From Candidatus Barnesiella excrementigallinarum (lineage in GTDB: Bacteria; Bacteroidota; Bacteroidia; Bacteroidales; Barnesiellaceae): DNA of 64,000 nt. The notes beneath the pieces are model-generated. The model ran no database searches, was not told where the DNA came from, and saw nothing but the letters and a program-made list of their open reading frames with translations. The stretch covers positions 1-64,000 of the forward strand of contig DXFL01000007.1 in the NCBI GenBank assembly GCA_019114445.1. Direction: 5' to 3'. The translations under genes were made by a program, and so were the position numbers. Positions within the stretch are counted from its first letter, which is position 1. Every line of letters begins with the position of its first letter. Positions 44,126-52,928 of the stretch are shown piece by piece.

Positions 44126-44953
44126 TTATGCATTGGGATTTTCGGCGTGGTAAGCATCTACGGCTTTTTTTACCGAACCATGCAGGAGCAGCAGGCGTTT
44201 GGCGTGTTCGTAATCCATGCCTAACTCTTCCGAAACCATGCGGGTACCGCGGTCCACCAATTTTTGATTCGAGAGTTGCATATTGACCATGCGATTCCCT
44301 TTTACACGTCCCAGTTGTATCATTACCGAGGTGGTAATCATGTTGAGAATCATCTTTTGTCCCGTTCCCGATTTCATGCGGGAGCTACCCGTTACATATT
44401 CAGGCCCTACGATCATCTCGATAGCCACATCGGCCTCTTTCGAGATGGGCGATTCGGGGTTGCTCGATATGGAGCCGGTGAGGATTCCGTGTTCGCGAGC
44501 CGCACGTAAGGCTCCGATAACATAGGGAGTTGTACCCGAAGCGGCAATGCCTATAACGGTATCTTTATTGTTGATGTGGTGTTCTTGCAATTCTTCCCAA
44601 CCGCGGTTCATGTCGTCCTCGGCATTTTCCACCGGGTTACGCAATGCAATGTCGCCACCGGCAATCAACCCGATAACCAGTGTGGGAGGCATACCAAACG
44701 TGGGCGGGATTTCCGACGCATCGAGAACTCCCAATCGGCCGCTGGTCCCGGCACCCATATAGAAGATACGTCCGCCTTGTTTCATACGAGGTACGATTTG
44801 GGTAACGAGTTTTTCTATTTGGGGAATGGCTTTTTGTACGGCCAAAGCTACTTTTTGATCCTCGGTGTTGATTTCTTGTAAAATCTCCAAGACCGATTTC
44901 TTTTCGAGATTGTCGTATAGCGAGGATTGTTCGGTTATTTTTACGAATGCCAT
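44126..44953 (-). CDS. murQ: N-acetylmuramic acid 6-phosphate etherase
   Basis: This 275-residue SIS-domain lyase cleaves the lactyl ether of MurNAc-6-phosphate to give GlcNAc-6-phosphate and D-lactate in the cytoplasm. Signatures are 'FYMGAGTSGRLGVLDASE' (SIS phosphosugar site), 'NPVENAEDD' with the catalytic Glu and 'TGSSRMKSGTGQKMILN'. Length fits the family (about 270-300). It follows the kinase gene by 18 bases, and the order kinase then etherase matches the murTKQ arrangement known from Tannerella forsythia. Its two products are covered: GlcNAc-6P enters amino-sugar metabolism, and D-lactate may be oxidised by the dehydrogenase encoded upstream. Confidence 0.96.
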   Translation of the reverse strand: MAFVKITEQSSLYDNLEKKSVLEILQEINTEDQKVALAVQKAIPQIEKLVTQIVPRMKQGGRIFYMGAGTSGRLGVLDASEIPPTFGMPPTLVIGLIAGGDIALRNPVENAEDDMNRGWEELQEHHINNKDTVIGIAASGTTPYVIGALRAAREHGILTGSISSNPESPISKEADVAIEMIVGPEYVTGSSRMKSGTGQKMILNMITTSVMIQLGRVKGNRMVNMQLSNQKLVDRGTRMVSEELGMDYEHAKRLLLLHGSVKKAVDAYHAENPNA

Positions 44954-44971
44954 AATATATACTGTTTGGTG

Positions 44972-45808
44972 TTATAAATTTGAATGAAACTCAATGAGCC
45001 CTTTCATAGGGCTTTTAATAATATTCCCCAGCTCTATTTGCAAGGCCAAAGCGGCCTCTTCGAGCACCTCTTTGTAATAATATGCGATAGAACCTATAAA
45101 ATGTACTTTTACATTTTTATAGTCGTATTGCATGACGTTGCGGGTGAAGAAACTCTTGAATCCGTTCAGCACGATTCGGTGAATGCAGGGTTCTTCGATA
45201 TTCTCGATAAGGAACGGCGATACCGATGCCAAGAAGCGGTTGGGGAAAGGTTTCTTATACACATTGTCCAAGATCTCTTGGGGCGTGAGGTTAAAGCGTT
45301 TGAAGAACTTCTCTTTCAATTCGGGCGTGAGTTGGTTTTTCAAGCAGTCGCCTACCAACAGTTTCCCTAAAACGGCACCGCTGCCTTCGTCGCCGAGGAT
45401 ATATCCCAACGGCGAAATGTTGTCGACAATATCTTTCCCGTCGTAATAGCACGAGTTAGAGCCGGTTCCCATGATACAGGCGATACCCGGAGTGTGGCCG
45501 CAGAGACTGCGGGCAGCAGCCAACAAGTCGCTCCCCACTTCGATTTTTACCGGTATATGGCGGTATATGGCTTTTTGTACGATTTCGTTTTTTTCGGGGA
45601 AAGCGCAACCGGCTCCGTAGAAATAGATGGCGTCGATAGGCATACCCTCCAAATGAGGTAAAAGTTTATCCTTTATGACAAGACTTATCTCTTCTTCGGT
45701 TTGAAAAAACGGGTTTGTACCTTCGGTAGTAATTTGTTTTACTTGGGTTCCTTGGTTTACTACACACCAATCGGTTTTGGTAGAACCACTGTCTGCAATA
45801 ATAATCAT
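44972..45808 (-). CDS. murK: BadF/BadG-type amino-sugar kinase, MurK-like
   Basis: This 278-residue ASKHA kinase has phosphate-1 motif 'ADSGSTKTDW', 'EGTNPFFQTEEEIS', an adenosine/phosphate-2 segment 'GIACIMGTGSNSCYYDG' and 'GYILGDEGSGAVLGK'. MurK-type kinases phosphorylate MurNAc (and often GlcNAc) at O-6, supplying MurQ. Its start overlaps the stop of the membrane-protein gene by 4 bases, and murQ follows after 18 bases, so translation is coupled. A GlcNAc-specific NagK role cannot be excluded by sequence alone. A diverged paralogue lies at 61751-62590. Confidence 0.85.
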   Translation of the reverse strand: MIIIADSGSTKTDWCVVNQGTQVKQITTEGTNPFFQTEEEISLVIKDKLLPHLEGMPIDAIYFYGAGCAFPEKNEIVQKAIYRHIPVKIEVGSDLLAAARSLCGHTPGIACIMGTGSNSCYYDGKDIVDNISPLGYILGDEGSGAVLGKLLVGDCLKNQLTPELKEKFFKRFNLTPQEILDNVYKKPFPNRFLASVSPFLIENIEEPCIHRIVLNGFKSFFTRNVMQYDYKNVKVHFIGSIAYYYKEVLEEAALALQIELGNIIKSPMKGLIEFHSNL

Positions 45809-46977
45809 ATCTTTATATATATTTTCTTTTTATACAAAACGTATCCTACAATCCAATTTACGCCTACGAACAAGAGCGCGAATACGAGCGACGCAAAAGT
45901 TTTGTCTTTGCACAAGGGCACGAGCCACTCGTTGTAAACCACACCTTTCAGCGTCATTAGTTCTCCGCCATAGGTGACGTAGATGTTTCCGATGAGAATG
46001 CTCAGTACGGCACCCAATACATACATGAACAGGGGATTGATACCGAATGCCTCGAAAAATCGGCTCCACTTTTTGTAGCCTTTGATGTCGATAATCCAAA
46101 TGAGCAGTGCCAAAGAGCTGGCCGCCAGTCCACAGGTGGTGAGGGTAAAGGTGGGCGACCATATTTTTTTGCTGATGGGACAACCATATTCGAGGAGCAA
46201 TCCGGCAAAAGTGAGTATGGTACCGGCAATAAAGAGGTTTTGCATTCGCACGGCGTTATCTTTTGTGCGCATGATGAGGCTTCCGCAGAATAGACCTATG
46301 AGCACGTGGCATATCGACGGTATGGTGCTGAGCAATCCTTCGGGGTCGAGGGCCAGCCCGTTGTCGTGGTACATATGGTTGGGACCCAAAACAGCCCGGT
46401 CGACTACCGAGATGATGTTGTCTTCGGAAAACTCAAACCCTTTCCCGGTAACCAATATCACGAAATAGGCCAAGAGGGTAACCACTACGATGTGCGGAAT
46501 GTATTTGTGTTTTACCAGCAATGCAATAAATGCGGCAGCCCCGTAACAAATGGCCAATCGGGGCATAACTCCCAGTATGCGGATATGGTCGAAATTCCAC
46601 ATGGCAGTACCTAAGCGCTCGAAAAAGGAGAGCGACTCTTCGCCCAGTTGGTGGTAAGTGCGCATGGTCAATCCCAGCCAAGCGATGGCCAAACCTATGG
46701 CAAAGATGACAATCGTGCGGCGAATGATTTTCCAAGCTACGGGCCCCGATAACTTAAAGTCGAATTTCCGCAACGACATATAAGTCGATATTCCCATGAT
46801 AAACATGAAGAAGGGGAAAACGAGGTCGGTAGGTGTAAGTCCTATCCATTCGGCATGGCCGAGAGGTGCATAAATATGGCCCCACGAGCCGGGATTGTTT
46901 ACCATAATCATTCCGGCTATGGTGATACCCCTCAGAATATCGAGGGACAGGAGGCGATTGCTGGGCGGTTTATTCAT
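45805..46977 (-). CDS. Multi-pass membrane protein, HGSNAT/DUF5009-like; MurT candidate
   Basis: This inner-membrane protein of about 390 residues has roughly ten hydrophobic segments. It opens with 'RLLSLDILRGITIAGMIMVN', the signature of the YeiB/heparan-alpha-glucosaminide acetyltransferase-like (COG4299/DUF5009) superfamily, then 'TPTDLVFPFFMFIMGISTYM'. In the MurNAc-auxotroph Tannerella forsythia the membrane protein preceding murK and murQ (MurT) is the MurNAc transporter, and this gene holds the same place. The start at 46977 lies 2 bases after the preceding stop; an upstream ATG at 47004 would overlap that gene. It could alternatively be an N- or O-acetyltransferase. Confidence 0.75.
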   Translation of the reverse strand: MNKPPSNRLLSLDILRGITIAGMIMVNNPGSWGHIYAPLGHAEWIGLTPTDLVFPFFMFIMGISTYMSLRKFDFKLSGPVAWKIIRRTIVIFAIGLAIAWLGLTMRTYHQLGEESLSFFERLGTAMWNFDHIRILGVMPRLAICYGAAAFIALLVKHKYIPHIVVVTLLAYFVILVTGKGFEFSEDNIISVVDRAVLGPNHMYHDNGLALDPEGLLSTIPSICHVLIGLFCGSLIMRTKDNAVRMQNLFIAGTILTFAGLLLEYGCPISKKIWSPTFTLTTCGLAASSLALLIWIIDIKGYKKWSRFFEAFGINPLFMYVLGAVLSILIGNIYVTYGGELMTLKGVVYNEWLVPLCKDKTFASLVFALLFVGVNWIVGYVLYKKKIYIKI

Positions 46978-46979
46978 GG

Positions 46980-49781
46980 TTATTGTTTTTTGGGCGTTGT
47001 ACATTTATCTACTAAGTAAACGATCGATACATAGGGTATCCCGGCGTTTGTGGTTAATCCTATCTCGCAGGTGCGGCTGTTGGAGTAACCCATTTTTACA
47101 CCGGCCTTTTCCAATTGCGGTTTCAACTTGCGCAGGGCATAAGCATTGACTTCGGGGTGGGTGAAGCCGCGGTCGCCGGCAAATCCGCAACAGCCCACCT
47201 CTTCGGGTACGATTACGTGGGTGGAACAGAGCCGGGCCAGCTCGACAAGCATATTACCCAAATTCATTTTCCGCATCGAGCAGGTGATGTGTACGGCTAC
47301 CGGGGTATCGATGGGCGAGAATATCAGTTTCTCTTTCAAGAAGGTATAGATAAACTCTACCGGTTCGTACAGTTTCACTTTGGTCATCACTTCGCGCATA
47401 CGGTGCAGGCAGGGACTTTGGTCGCAAAGTACGGGATATTCGCCTTCGTGACTGGCTTCGTATAGTGCCTCTTCGAGCTCGGCCGATTTGCGGTCGGCTA
47501 TATCCATCATACCTTTGCTCTCCCAAATGGTACCGCAGCAAAGGTTTTTCATATTCTTGGGGAAGATGACTTCATACCCGGCTTTTTGCAACAGGGCTAC
47601 GGTCTTGTCGATGAGCGGTGTTTGGTCGGGCGAATTTTTTGCCGTGCCCATTGTTTGGTTGATACAACTGGGGAAATAGACTACTTTCAACGGCTTTTCG
47701 CGTTGCTCTATCCGGTGCGGGTAGTAGGGCTTGGGCATAGCGGCGGTCCACAGCGGCAGTCCTAATCGGTGCAGTCCTTTGCCTATGGCACCCATCGATT
47801 TGCTTCCCAATAGTTTGTGCGCGGTGTCGGCCAAATAGAGTATGGGTCGCAATCCGGCTTTGGTGGCCGCAAAATGGTTGGCGACGAAATCGCCGGTTTT
47901 GTAGCCGATACTTCCGACCGGCAAATTTTCTTGTCGTATGTCGTGGGTAAGGTCGCCTACGTTTATTCCCATCGGGCACGACATGGAGCATAGCCCGTCG
48001 CCGGCACAAGTGGCGTTGCCCAGATATTTGTATTGCTGTTGCAGGGTGTGCAACCGCTTTTGGCTTTCGGGATCGTTGCTGTTTTTGAGCCGGGATATTT
48101 CCCGCCGGATCACGATACGTTGACGCGACGAGAGGGAGAAACCGCAGGTGAGGCAGTTTACTTCGCAGAATCCGCATTCGATACACCGGTCTACGTGGCC
48201 GTTGGTCAGCGGCATGGGCTTGAAATTCTTGATGTGGCAATGGGAATCGTCGTTGAAGATGACACCGGGATTGAGCAGCCCTTTGGGGTCGAACAGCTCT
48301 TTAACGGCTTTCATGTAGCCGTAGGCTTTTTCGCCCCATTCGTATTTTACGAACGGAGCCATGTTTCGACCGGTGCCGTGTTCGGCTTTCAGCGAACCGT
48401 CGTACTTGTCCACTACCAAAGTTTTCACTTCGTCCATCAGTTTTTCATACCGGGCTACTTGCTCGGGCGTGTCGAACGATTGGCTGATGATGAAGTGGTA
48501 GTTCCCTTCCAGCGCATGGCCGTAGATACAAGCGTCGTGGTAGTTGTTGGTTTCCAACAGTGTTTGTAAGTCGGCGGTAGCTTCGGGCAGGTCTTTCAAG
48601 GGGAAGGCCACATCTTCTATCAATACGGTGGTCCCTAATTGTCGGGTCCCGCCTACCGAGGGGAAAATACCTGAGCGGATAGCCCAGTATTTCGAATACT
48701 CTTCGGGCTTTTCGGTAAAGTGTATGGGAACCGCCGTTGCAAACGGGGTCAGTATTTTCTTTATTTCCTCGATGTGGGCTTGCAGCTCTTCGGGCGAATC
48801 GGCTTTGGTCTCGGTGAGTACGGCTGTCAAACCTTCGCCGGTGGTGTCGTTGACCGAGGCGAGCGATTTTTTGTCGAGCAGCTCGGCACTGAATACGGGA
48901 CCCGGTTTCATGGCTACTACGGCGCGGCAAGCCTCCTTGATGTCGGAAAAATAGAGCATGGCGCTTGCCGAGTAGGGGTAGTCGTGTTCGGTTTTCATCG
49001 TGACTTCGGAGAGGAAAGCGAGGGTGCCTTCCGAGCCTACCATCAGGTGGGTGATGATGTCGAACGGGTCGTCGTAAGCGACGAAGGGTAGCAAATTGAG
49101 GCCGGTCACATTTTTGATGGCATATTTTTTACGGATACGTTCGTACAAAATTTGGTCGTTTCGTATGGCGTCGCGTATCTCGACAATGCGGTTCAAAAAC
49201 GGAGCCCGGCTTTTCTCAAATGCTTGTCGGCTGGCCGGGTTGCCGGTGTCGAGCACCGTACCGTCGGCAAATACGATTCGAGCCGACAGCAGTTCTTTGT
49301 CGCTGTTGGCGTGGGTGCCGCAGTTCATGCCCGAAGCATTGTTCATGACAATGCCGCCTACCATAGCCGATTTTACCGAGGCGGGGTCGGGTGCGAATTT
49401 TCTGCCATAGGGTTTGAGTATTTCGTTCACACGCGACCCGATAATGCCCGGTTGTAAGGTTATTTGTTTGTGGTCGTCCGAGATGGAATATTTCTCCCAG
49501 TTCTTACCGGCAACGATAAGAATGGAGTCGCTTATGCTTTGCCCCGATAGTGATGTGCCGGCGGCCCGGAATGTCACAGGCAGTTCGTATCGGTGTGCCA
49601 GCGCGAGAAGGCGGGACACTTCTTGCTCGTCTTTCGATCGGATAACGATTTTCGGGATCAAACGATAAAACCCGGCATCGGTACCCCAAGCCAACAAGCG
49701 AAGTTCGTCGGTATATATCCGTTCTTTGGGGATAAACTTGCCGGCCTCTTTTAGATAAGCGTTATATTGTTGTTCTTTCAT
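46980..49781 (-). CDS. FAD/Fe-S D-lactate dehydrogenase-like oxidoreductase
   Basis: This 933-residue fusion has an N-terminal FAD_binding_4/GlcD-type domain (about 45-270, 'RAAGTSLSGQSISDSILI', 'NNASGMNCGTHANSD', 'VGSEGTLAFLSEVT') and a FAD-oxidase C-terminal domain ending near 'HGTGRNMAPFVKYEWG'. Two 4Fe-4S clusters follow ('CIECGFCEVNCLTCG', 'CAGDGLCSMSCPMGIN'), then CCG domains ('LCCGTIWESKG', 'HITCSMRKMN', 'EVGCCGFAGDRGF'). This is the architecture of quinone-linked D-lactate/D-2-hydroxyacid dehydrogenases. It sits between namZ and the murT-murK-murQ genes, so the simplest role is oxidising D-lactate released by MurQ to pyruvate. Glycolate or other 2-hydroxyacids are possible alternatives. 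Confidence 0.88.
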   Translation of the reverse strand: MKEQQYNAYLKEAGKFIPKERIYTDELRLLAWGTDAGFYRLIPKIVIRSKDEQEVSRLLALAHRYELPVTFRAAGTSLSGQSISDSILIVAGKNWEKYSISDDHKQITLQPGIIGSRVNEILKPYGRKFAPDPASVKSAMVGGIVMNNASGMNCGTHANSDKELLSARIVFADGTVLDTGNPASRQAFEKSRAPFLNRIVEIRDAIRNDQILYERIRKKYAIKNVTGLNLLPFVAYDDPFDIITHLMVGSEGTLAFLSEVTMKTEHDYPYSASAMLYFSDIKEACRAVVAMKPGPVFSAELLDKKSLASVNDTTGEGLTAVLTETKADSPEELQAHIEEIKKILTPFATAVPIHFTEKPEEYSKYWAIRSGIFPSVGGTRQLGTTVLIEDVAFPLKDLPEATADLQTLLETNNYHDACIYGHALEGNYHFIISQSFDTPEQVARYEKLMDEVKTLVVDKYDGSLKAEHGTGRNMAPFVKYEWGEKAYGYMKAVKELFDPKGLLNPGVIFNDDSHCHIKNFKPMPLTNGHVDRCIECGFCEVNCLTCGFSLSSRQRIVIRREISRLKNSNDPESQKRLHTLQQQYKYLGNATCAGDGLCSMSCPMGINVGDLTHDIRQENLPVGSIGYKTGDFVANHFAATKAGLRPILYLADTAHKLLGSKSMGAIGKGLHRLGLPLWTAAMPKPYYPHRIEQREKPLKVVYFPSCINQTMGTAKNSPDQTPLIDKTVALLQKAGYEVIFPKNMKNLCCGTIWESKGMMDIADRKSAELEEALYEASHEGEYPVLCDQSPCLHRMREVMTKVKLYEPVEFIYTFLKEKLIFSPIDTPVAVHITCSMRKMNLGNMLVELARLCSTHVIVPEEVGCCGFAGDRGFTHPEVNAYALRKLKPQLEKAGVKMGYSNSRTCEIGLTTNAGIPYVSIVYLVDKCTTPKKQ

Positions 49782-49803
49782 CTCGGTGGGTTAAAAACAA
49801 AGT

Positions 49804-51036
49804 TTATTTATAGAGGTAATATTTGCGGGAGAGGTTTTTGAAATCCTCTACGTCCTTATACCAATAGTCTTTGATGTCGTCGAAACGGTAGTTTTTAGAG
49901 AACCGTTCGCGTATTTGGTTGCTGCCGCATACTTTGTCGAACATATCGAATCGTTTTTCGGTCTCTTTGCCAAACGCCTTTTTATCGGGATACATGGCAG
50001 CCAGTTCCTGTAAGATGTAGAATTGGACTTCGGAGAGCCGAGCCTTTTTGTAGTCGAGGATATGGACTTGTACTCCTTGCAGGTGTTCTCCCTGACCGAA
50101 AGCATAGAAGGGTTTGAGGTGCATGGGGCGGAATTTGATACCCGGCAGGTCGAGGGCATTCATGCGGTCGGCCAGTTTTTCGGCGTCGATCCATTGTGCC
50201 GCAAACATTTGGAAGGGTATGGTGTATCCCACGCCTATCGACAGGTAGGGCAGTTCGCCTACGATACCCGACAGGGGATAGAAATAGGCCGAATGGGGGT
50301 GGGGAATATGCGGCGAAGAGGGAATCCATTGCAACCCCGTTTGGGTATAATCCATGCTACGTTTCCAGTGCTTCATGGGTACGACCGTGAGGTTGCAGTC
50401 CTTAGCCAGCATATGTTCGCCTACGAACATACGGGCGAGTTCGCCACAGGTAAGTCCGTAGATATAGGGTATTTTGAATTGGCTGACAAAAGAGAAGTAA
50501 CCGTCCTCGACGATATTGCCTTCTACTTTTTCGCCGCCTATGGGGTTGGGACGGTCGAGCACGACAAATTCTATCCCGTTTTCGGCAGCGGCTTCCATAG
50601 CTACGCCCATAGTGCTGATGTAGGTGAACGAGCGGCAGCCTATGTCTTGTATGTCATAGACGAGCACGTCGATATCTTTGAGCATTTCGGGGGTAGGCTT
50701 CCGGGTCTTTCCATACAGTGAATAAACGGGGAGTCCGGTCGAGGGGTCGGTCGAGTTGTCCACTTTATCGCCGGCGTGTACATCGCCCCGTACTCCGTGT
50801 TCGGGTCCATAGAGGGCGACTAAGTTTACGTTGGGCGCTTCGAACAGAATATCGATGGTCGATTTCAACGAATTGTCCACGCCGGTGGGATTGGTGATGA
50901 GACCAACTCGTTTACCTTCCAATATTTTGAAATTGTCTTTTTTCAGAACTTCGATTCCTGTCATTGTTTTTTGTGCGCTCAATGCTCCTGCTGTAATTGC
51001 AATAAGGCACAAAATTATATACTTTTTTAATTTCAT
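49804..51036 (-). CDS. namZ: Exo-beta-N-acetylmuramidase NamZ-type (DUF1343, GH171)
   Basis: This 410-residue exported protein of the DUF1343 family has signal peptide 'IILCLIAITAGALSAQ'. Conserved blocks are 'GKRVGLITNPTGVD', 'LYGPEHGVRGDVHAGD' (a likely catalytic Glu in the EHG motif), 'VYDIQDIGCRSFTYISTM', 'LDRPNPIGG' and 'SPHIPHPHSAYFYPLSGIVG'. NamZ of Bacillus subtilis, the founding GH171 enzyme, removes MurNAc from the non-reducing end of glycan strands. Its place beside the AmpG-like and MurT/K/Q-like genes fits release of MurNAc for uptake. It lies 16 bases after the AmpG gene. Confidence 0.9.
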   Translation of the reverse strand: MKLKKYIILCLIAITAGALSAQKTMTGIEVLKKDNFKILEGKRVGLITNPTGVDNSLKSTIDILFEAPNVNLVALYGPEHGVRGDVHAGDKVDNSTDPSTGLPVYSLYGKTRKPTPEMLKDIDVLVYDIQDIGCRSFTYISTMGVAMEAAAENGIEFVVLDRPNPIGGEKVEGNIVEDGYFSFVSQFKIPYIYGLTCGELARMFVGEHMLAKDCNLTVVPMKHWKRSMDYTQTGLQWIPSSPHIPHPHSAYFYPLSGIVGELPYLSIGVGYTIPFQMFAAQWIDAEKLADRMNALDLPGIKFRPMHLKPFYAFGQGEHLQGVQVHILDYKKARLSEVQFYILQELAAMYPDKKAFGKETEKRFDMFDKVCGSNQIRERFSKNYRFDDIKDYWYKDVEDFKNLSRKYYLYK

Positions 51037-51052
51037 AGACTTTTCTTTTGTG

Positions 51053-52918
51053 TTATTTTGATTCTATTTCTTTTTCTTCGTTCTCTTTCTTCCCGTAGTT
51101 GGGGTCTATTTTGATGAATGCGCAGACGGCGATTGTGGCAACGCAGCAAATCATTACCCAATAGAAGAAGTGTTTATAGCCGATAAGCTCTTGCAGCCAG
51201 CCGGCAGCCATACCCGGCAACATCATGCCCAATGCCATGAATGCGGTACAGATGGCGTAGTGGGCGGTTTTGTGTTCTCCGTCGGAGAAATAGATGAGGT
51301 AGAGCATATAGGCGGTGAATCCGAATCCGTAACCAAACTGCTCGATAAAGACACAGAGGTTGATGATAAAGAAACTTTCGGGTTGATAGTAACTGAGGTA
51401 AACAAATGTGGCGCACGTGAGCGAAATACTCCAAGCCATAGGCCAAAGCCATTTTTTGAGACCGCCTTTGGCTGCCACAATTCCACCGATAATACCGCCG
51501 ATGGTCAAGCCCAAGATACCTATCGTACCGTATACCAAACCTACTTGGCCTGTGGTCAGTCCCATACCGCCCAATTCGCGGGGATCGAGCAAGAAGGGGT
51601 TGATGAGTTTTACCAACTGGGCTTCGGGGAGGCGATAAAGCAGCATGAACAGTACGGCCACCCATACCTGTTTCTTTTGGAAGAAGGTAACGAAAGTGGC
51701 AAAAAACTCTTTGAAGATGTTCGAGGCCGTAGCTTCGCATACAGCTTTATCGGATGCCGGTTTAGGCAGTATATATTTGTGATAGAGGCAGATGGCAATG
51801 AAAAATCCCGCCAGTACGAAGAAGGTGATAGACCACGCCAACGAGATGTTGCCCGAGGTCGATTCGAACGATGCGCTCGAAGCCTCTTTCAATTTCGGGT
51901 CTATTTGTATGGTGATGTAAGCCGGTTTGTCCCAGTTCGCTTCGGTAAATTCAAAGCGGTCGCCTTGTGTCAGGAATATACTTTGGTCACCTTTTTTGTG
52001 GGCTGTATTCAAGACCACTTTTTCACCTTTATCGGGTTTTTGCGAGAGGCATACTTTTACTACGCCTATGTTCCCGGTCAGTTGGTGTTGGGTTCTCTCT
52101 CTATTTTCGCCAAAGGTCTCTTTGATAAAGGTGTTGATTTTTTCACCCAGTTTGCTGCTCTTTTCCTGAGCTACTTTTTGAGTGCCGGTGGCTTCGGCCA
52201 CGACAAATCCGTTGGCAATGTTTTGCTGTTTCACCCAAGCGTTAATGGAATCGACTTTGGCAGGATCGGCGGTCGTACCTATTTCGAGGACTGCGGGCGA
52301 TGCAAAAAAGTGCATTTCGTTGTCGGTGGCGTCGATTACATAATCGTTGTTCGGTAGCGATATTTCGTTGGCGTATTGCGGTCCGGCGTTCACTTCGAGC
52401 GACAAGGGGGTAAGTCCCGTATTCGATTCGAGCAATCCGGCGAGAATTACCAGCAAGCCTTGTCCGGCAATGGTGGCAATACGGTAGAATGTGCTTCGGA
52501 TACCCACATACATGGCTTGGTCGTGTGTGTCGAGCGCCAGCATATAGAATCCGTCGGCCGCTATATCGTGCGTAGCCGAGCTGAATGCTACGAGCCAGAA
52601 GATGGCAAGGGTGATTTGGAAGAAGTGCGGGGCGGGAATCGTGAAGGCGATACCGGCCAGTCCGGCACCTACCAGCATCTGCATGGTTACTACCCACCAG
52701 CGTTTGGTTTTCAGCAAATCGACAAAGGGGCTCCAAAAGGGTTTGATAACCCACGGCAAGTAGAGCCAACTGGTGTAGAGGGCTATATCGGTGTTGGATA
52801 TTCCCAGTCGTTTATACATGATAACCGAGATGGTCATCACAGCTACATAGGGCAGACCTTGCGCAAAGTAGAGCGTAGGAATCCATGCCCAGGGCGATCT
52901 CTTTTTCTGCGAATTCAT
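51053..52918 (-). CDS. ampG: AmpG-like muropeptide permease with extracytoplasmic insertion
   Basis: This 621-residue MFS transporter resembles AmpG, which imports anhydro-MurNAc/GlcNAc muropeptides from the periplasm ('WIPTLYFAQGLPYVAVMTIS', 'WVIKPFWSPFVDLLKTKRWW', 'ATHDIAADGFYMLALD'). It is longer than E. coli AmpG (491 residues) mainly because residues about 165-358 form a soluble insertion between the N- and C-terminal halves. Part of that insertion ('DRFEFTEANWDKPAYITIQI') reads like a Calx-beta-type beta-sandwich. The C-terminal half resumes at 'LAWSITFFVLAGFFIAI'. It lies 10 bases after the SpoIID gene and 16 before namZ. Confidence 0.88.
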   Translation of the reverse strand: MNSQKKRSPWAWIPTLYFAQGLPYVAVMTISVIMYKRLGISNTDIALYTSWLYLPWVIKPFWSPFVDLLKTKRWWVVTMQMLVGAGLAGIAFTIPAPHFFQITLAIFWLVAFSSATHDIAADGFYMLALDTHDQAMYVGIRSTFYRIATIAGQGLLVILAGLLESNTGLTPLSLEVNAGPQYANEISLPNNDYVIDATDNEMHFFASPAVLEIGTTADPAKVDSINAWVKQQNIANGFVVAEATGTQKVAQEKSSKLGEKINTFIKETFGENRERTQHQLTGNIGVVKVCLSQKPDKGEKVVLNTAHKKGDQSIFLTQGDRFEFTEANWDKPAYITIQIDPKLKEASSASFESTSGNISLAWSITFFVLAGFFIAICLYHKYILPKPASDKAVCEATASNIFKEFFATFVTFFQKKQVWVAVLFMLLYRLPEAQLVKLINPFLLDPRELGGMGLTTGQVGLVYGTIGILGLTIGGIIGGIVAAKGGLKKWLWPMAWSISLTCATFVYLSYYQPESFFIINLCVFIEQFGYGFGFTAYMLYLIYFSDGEHKTAHYAICTAFMALGMMLPGMAAGWLQELIGYKHFFYWVMICCVATIAVCAFIKIDPNYGKKENEEKEIESK

Positions 52919-52928
52919 GGTTTATGTT

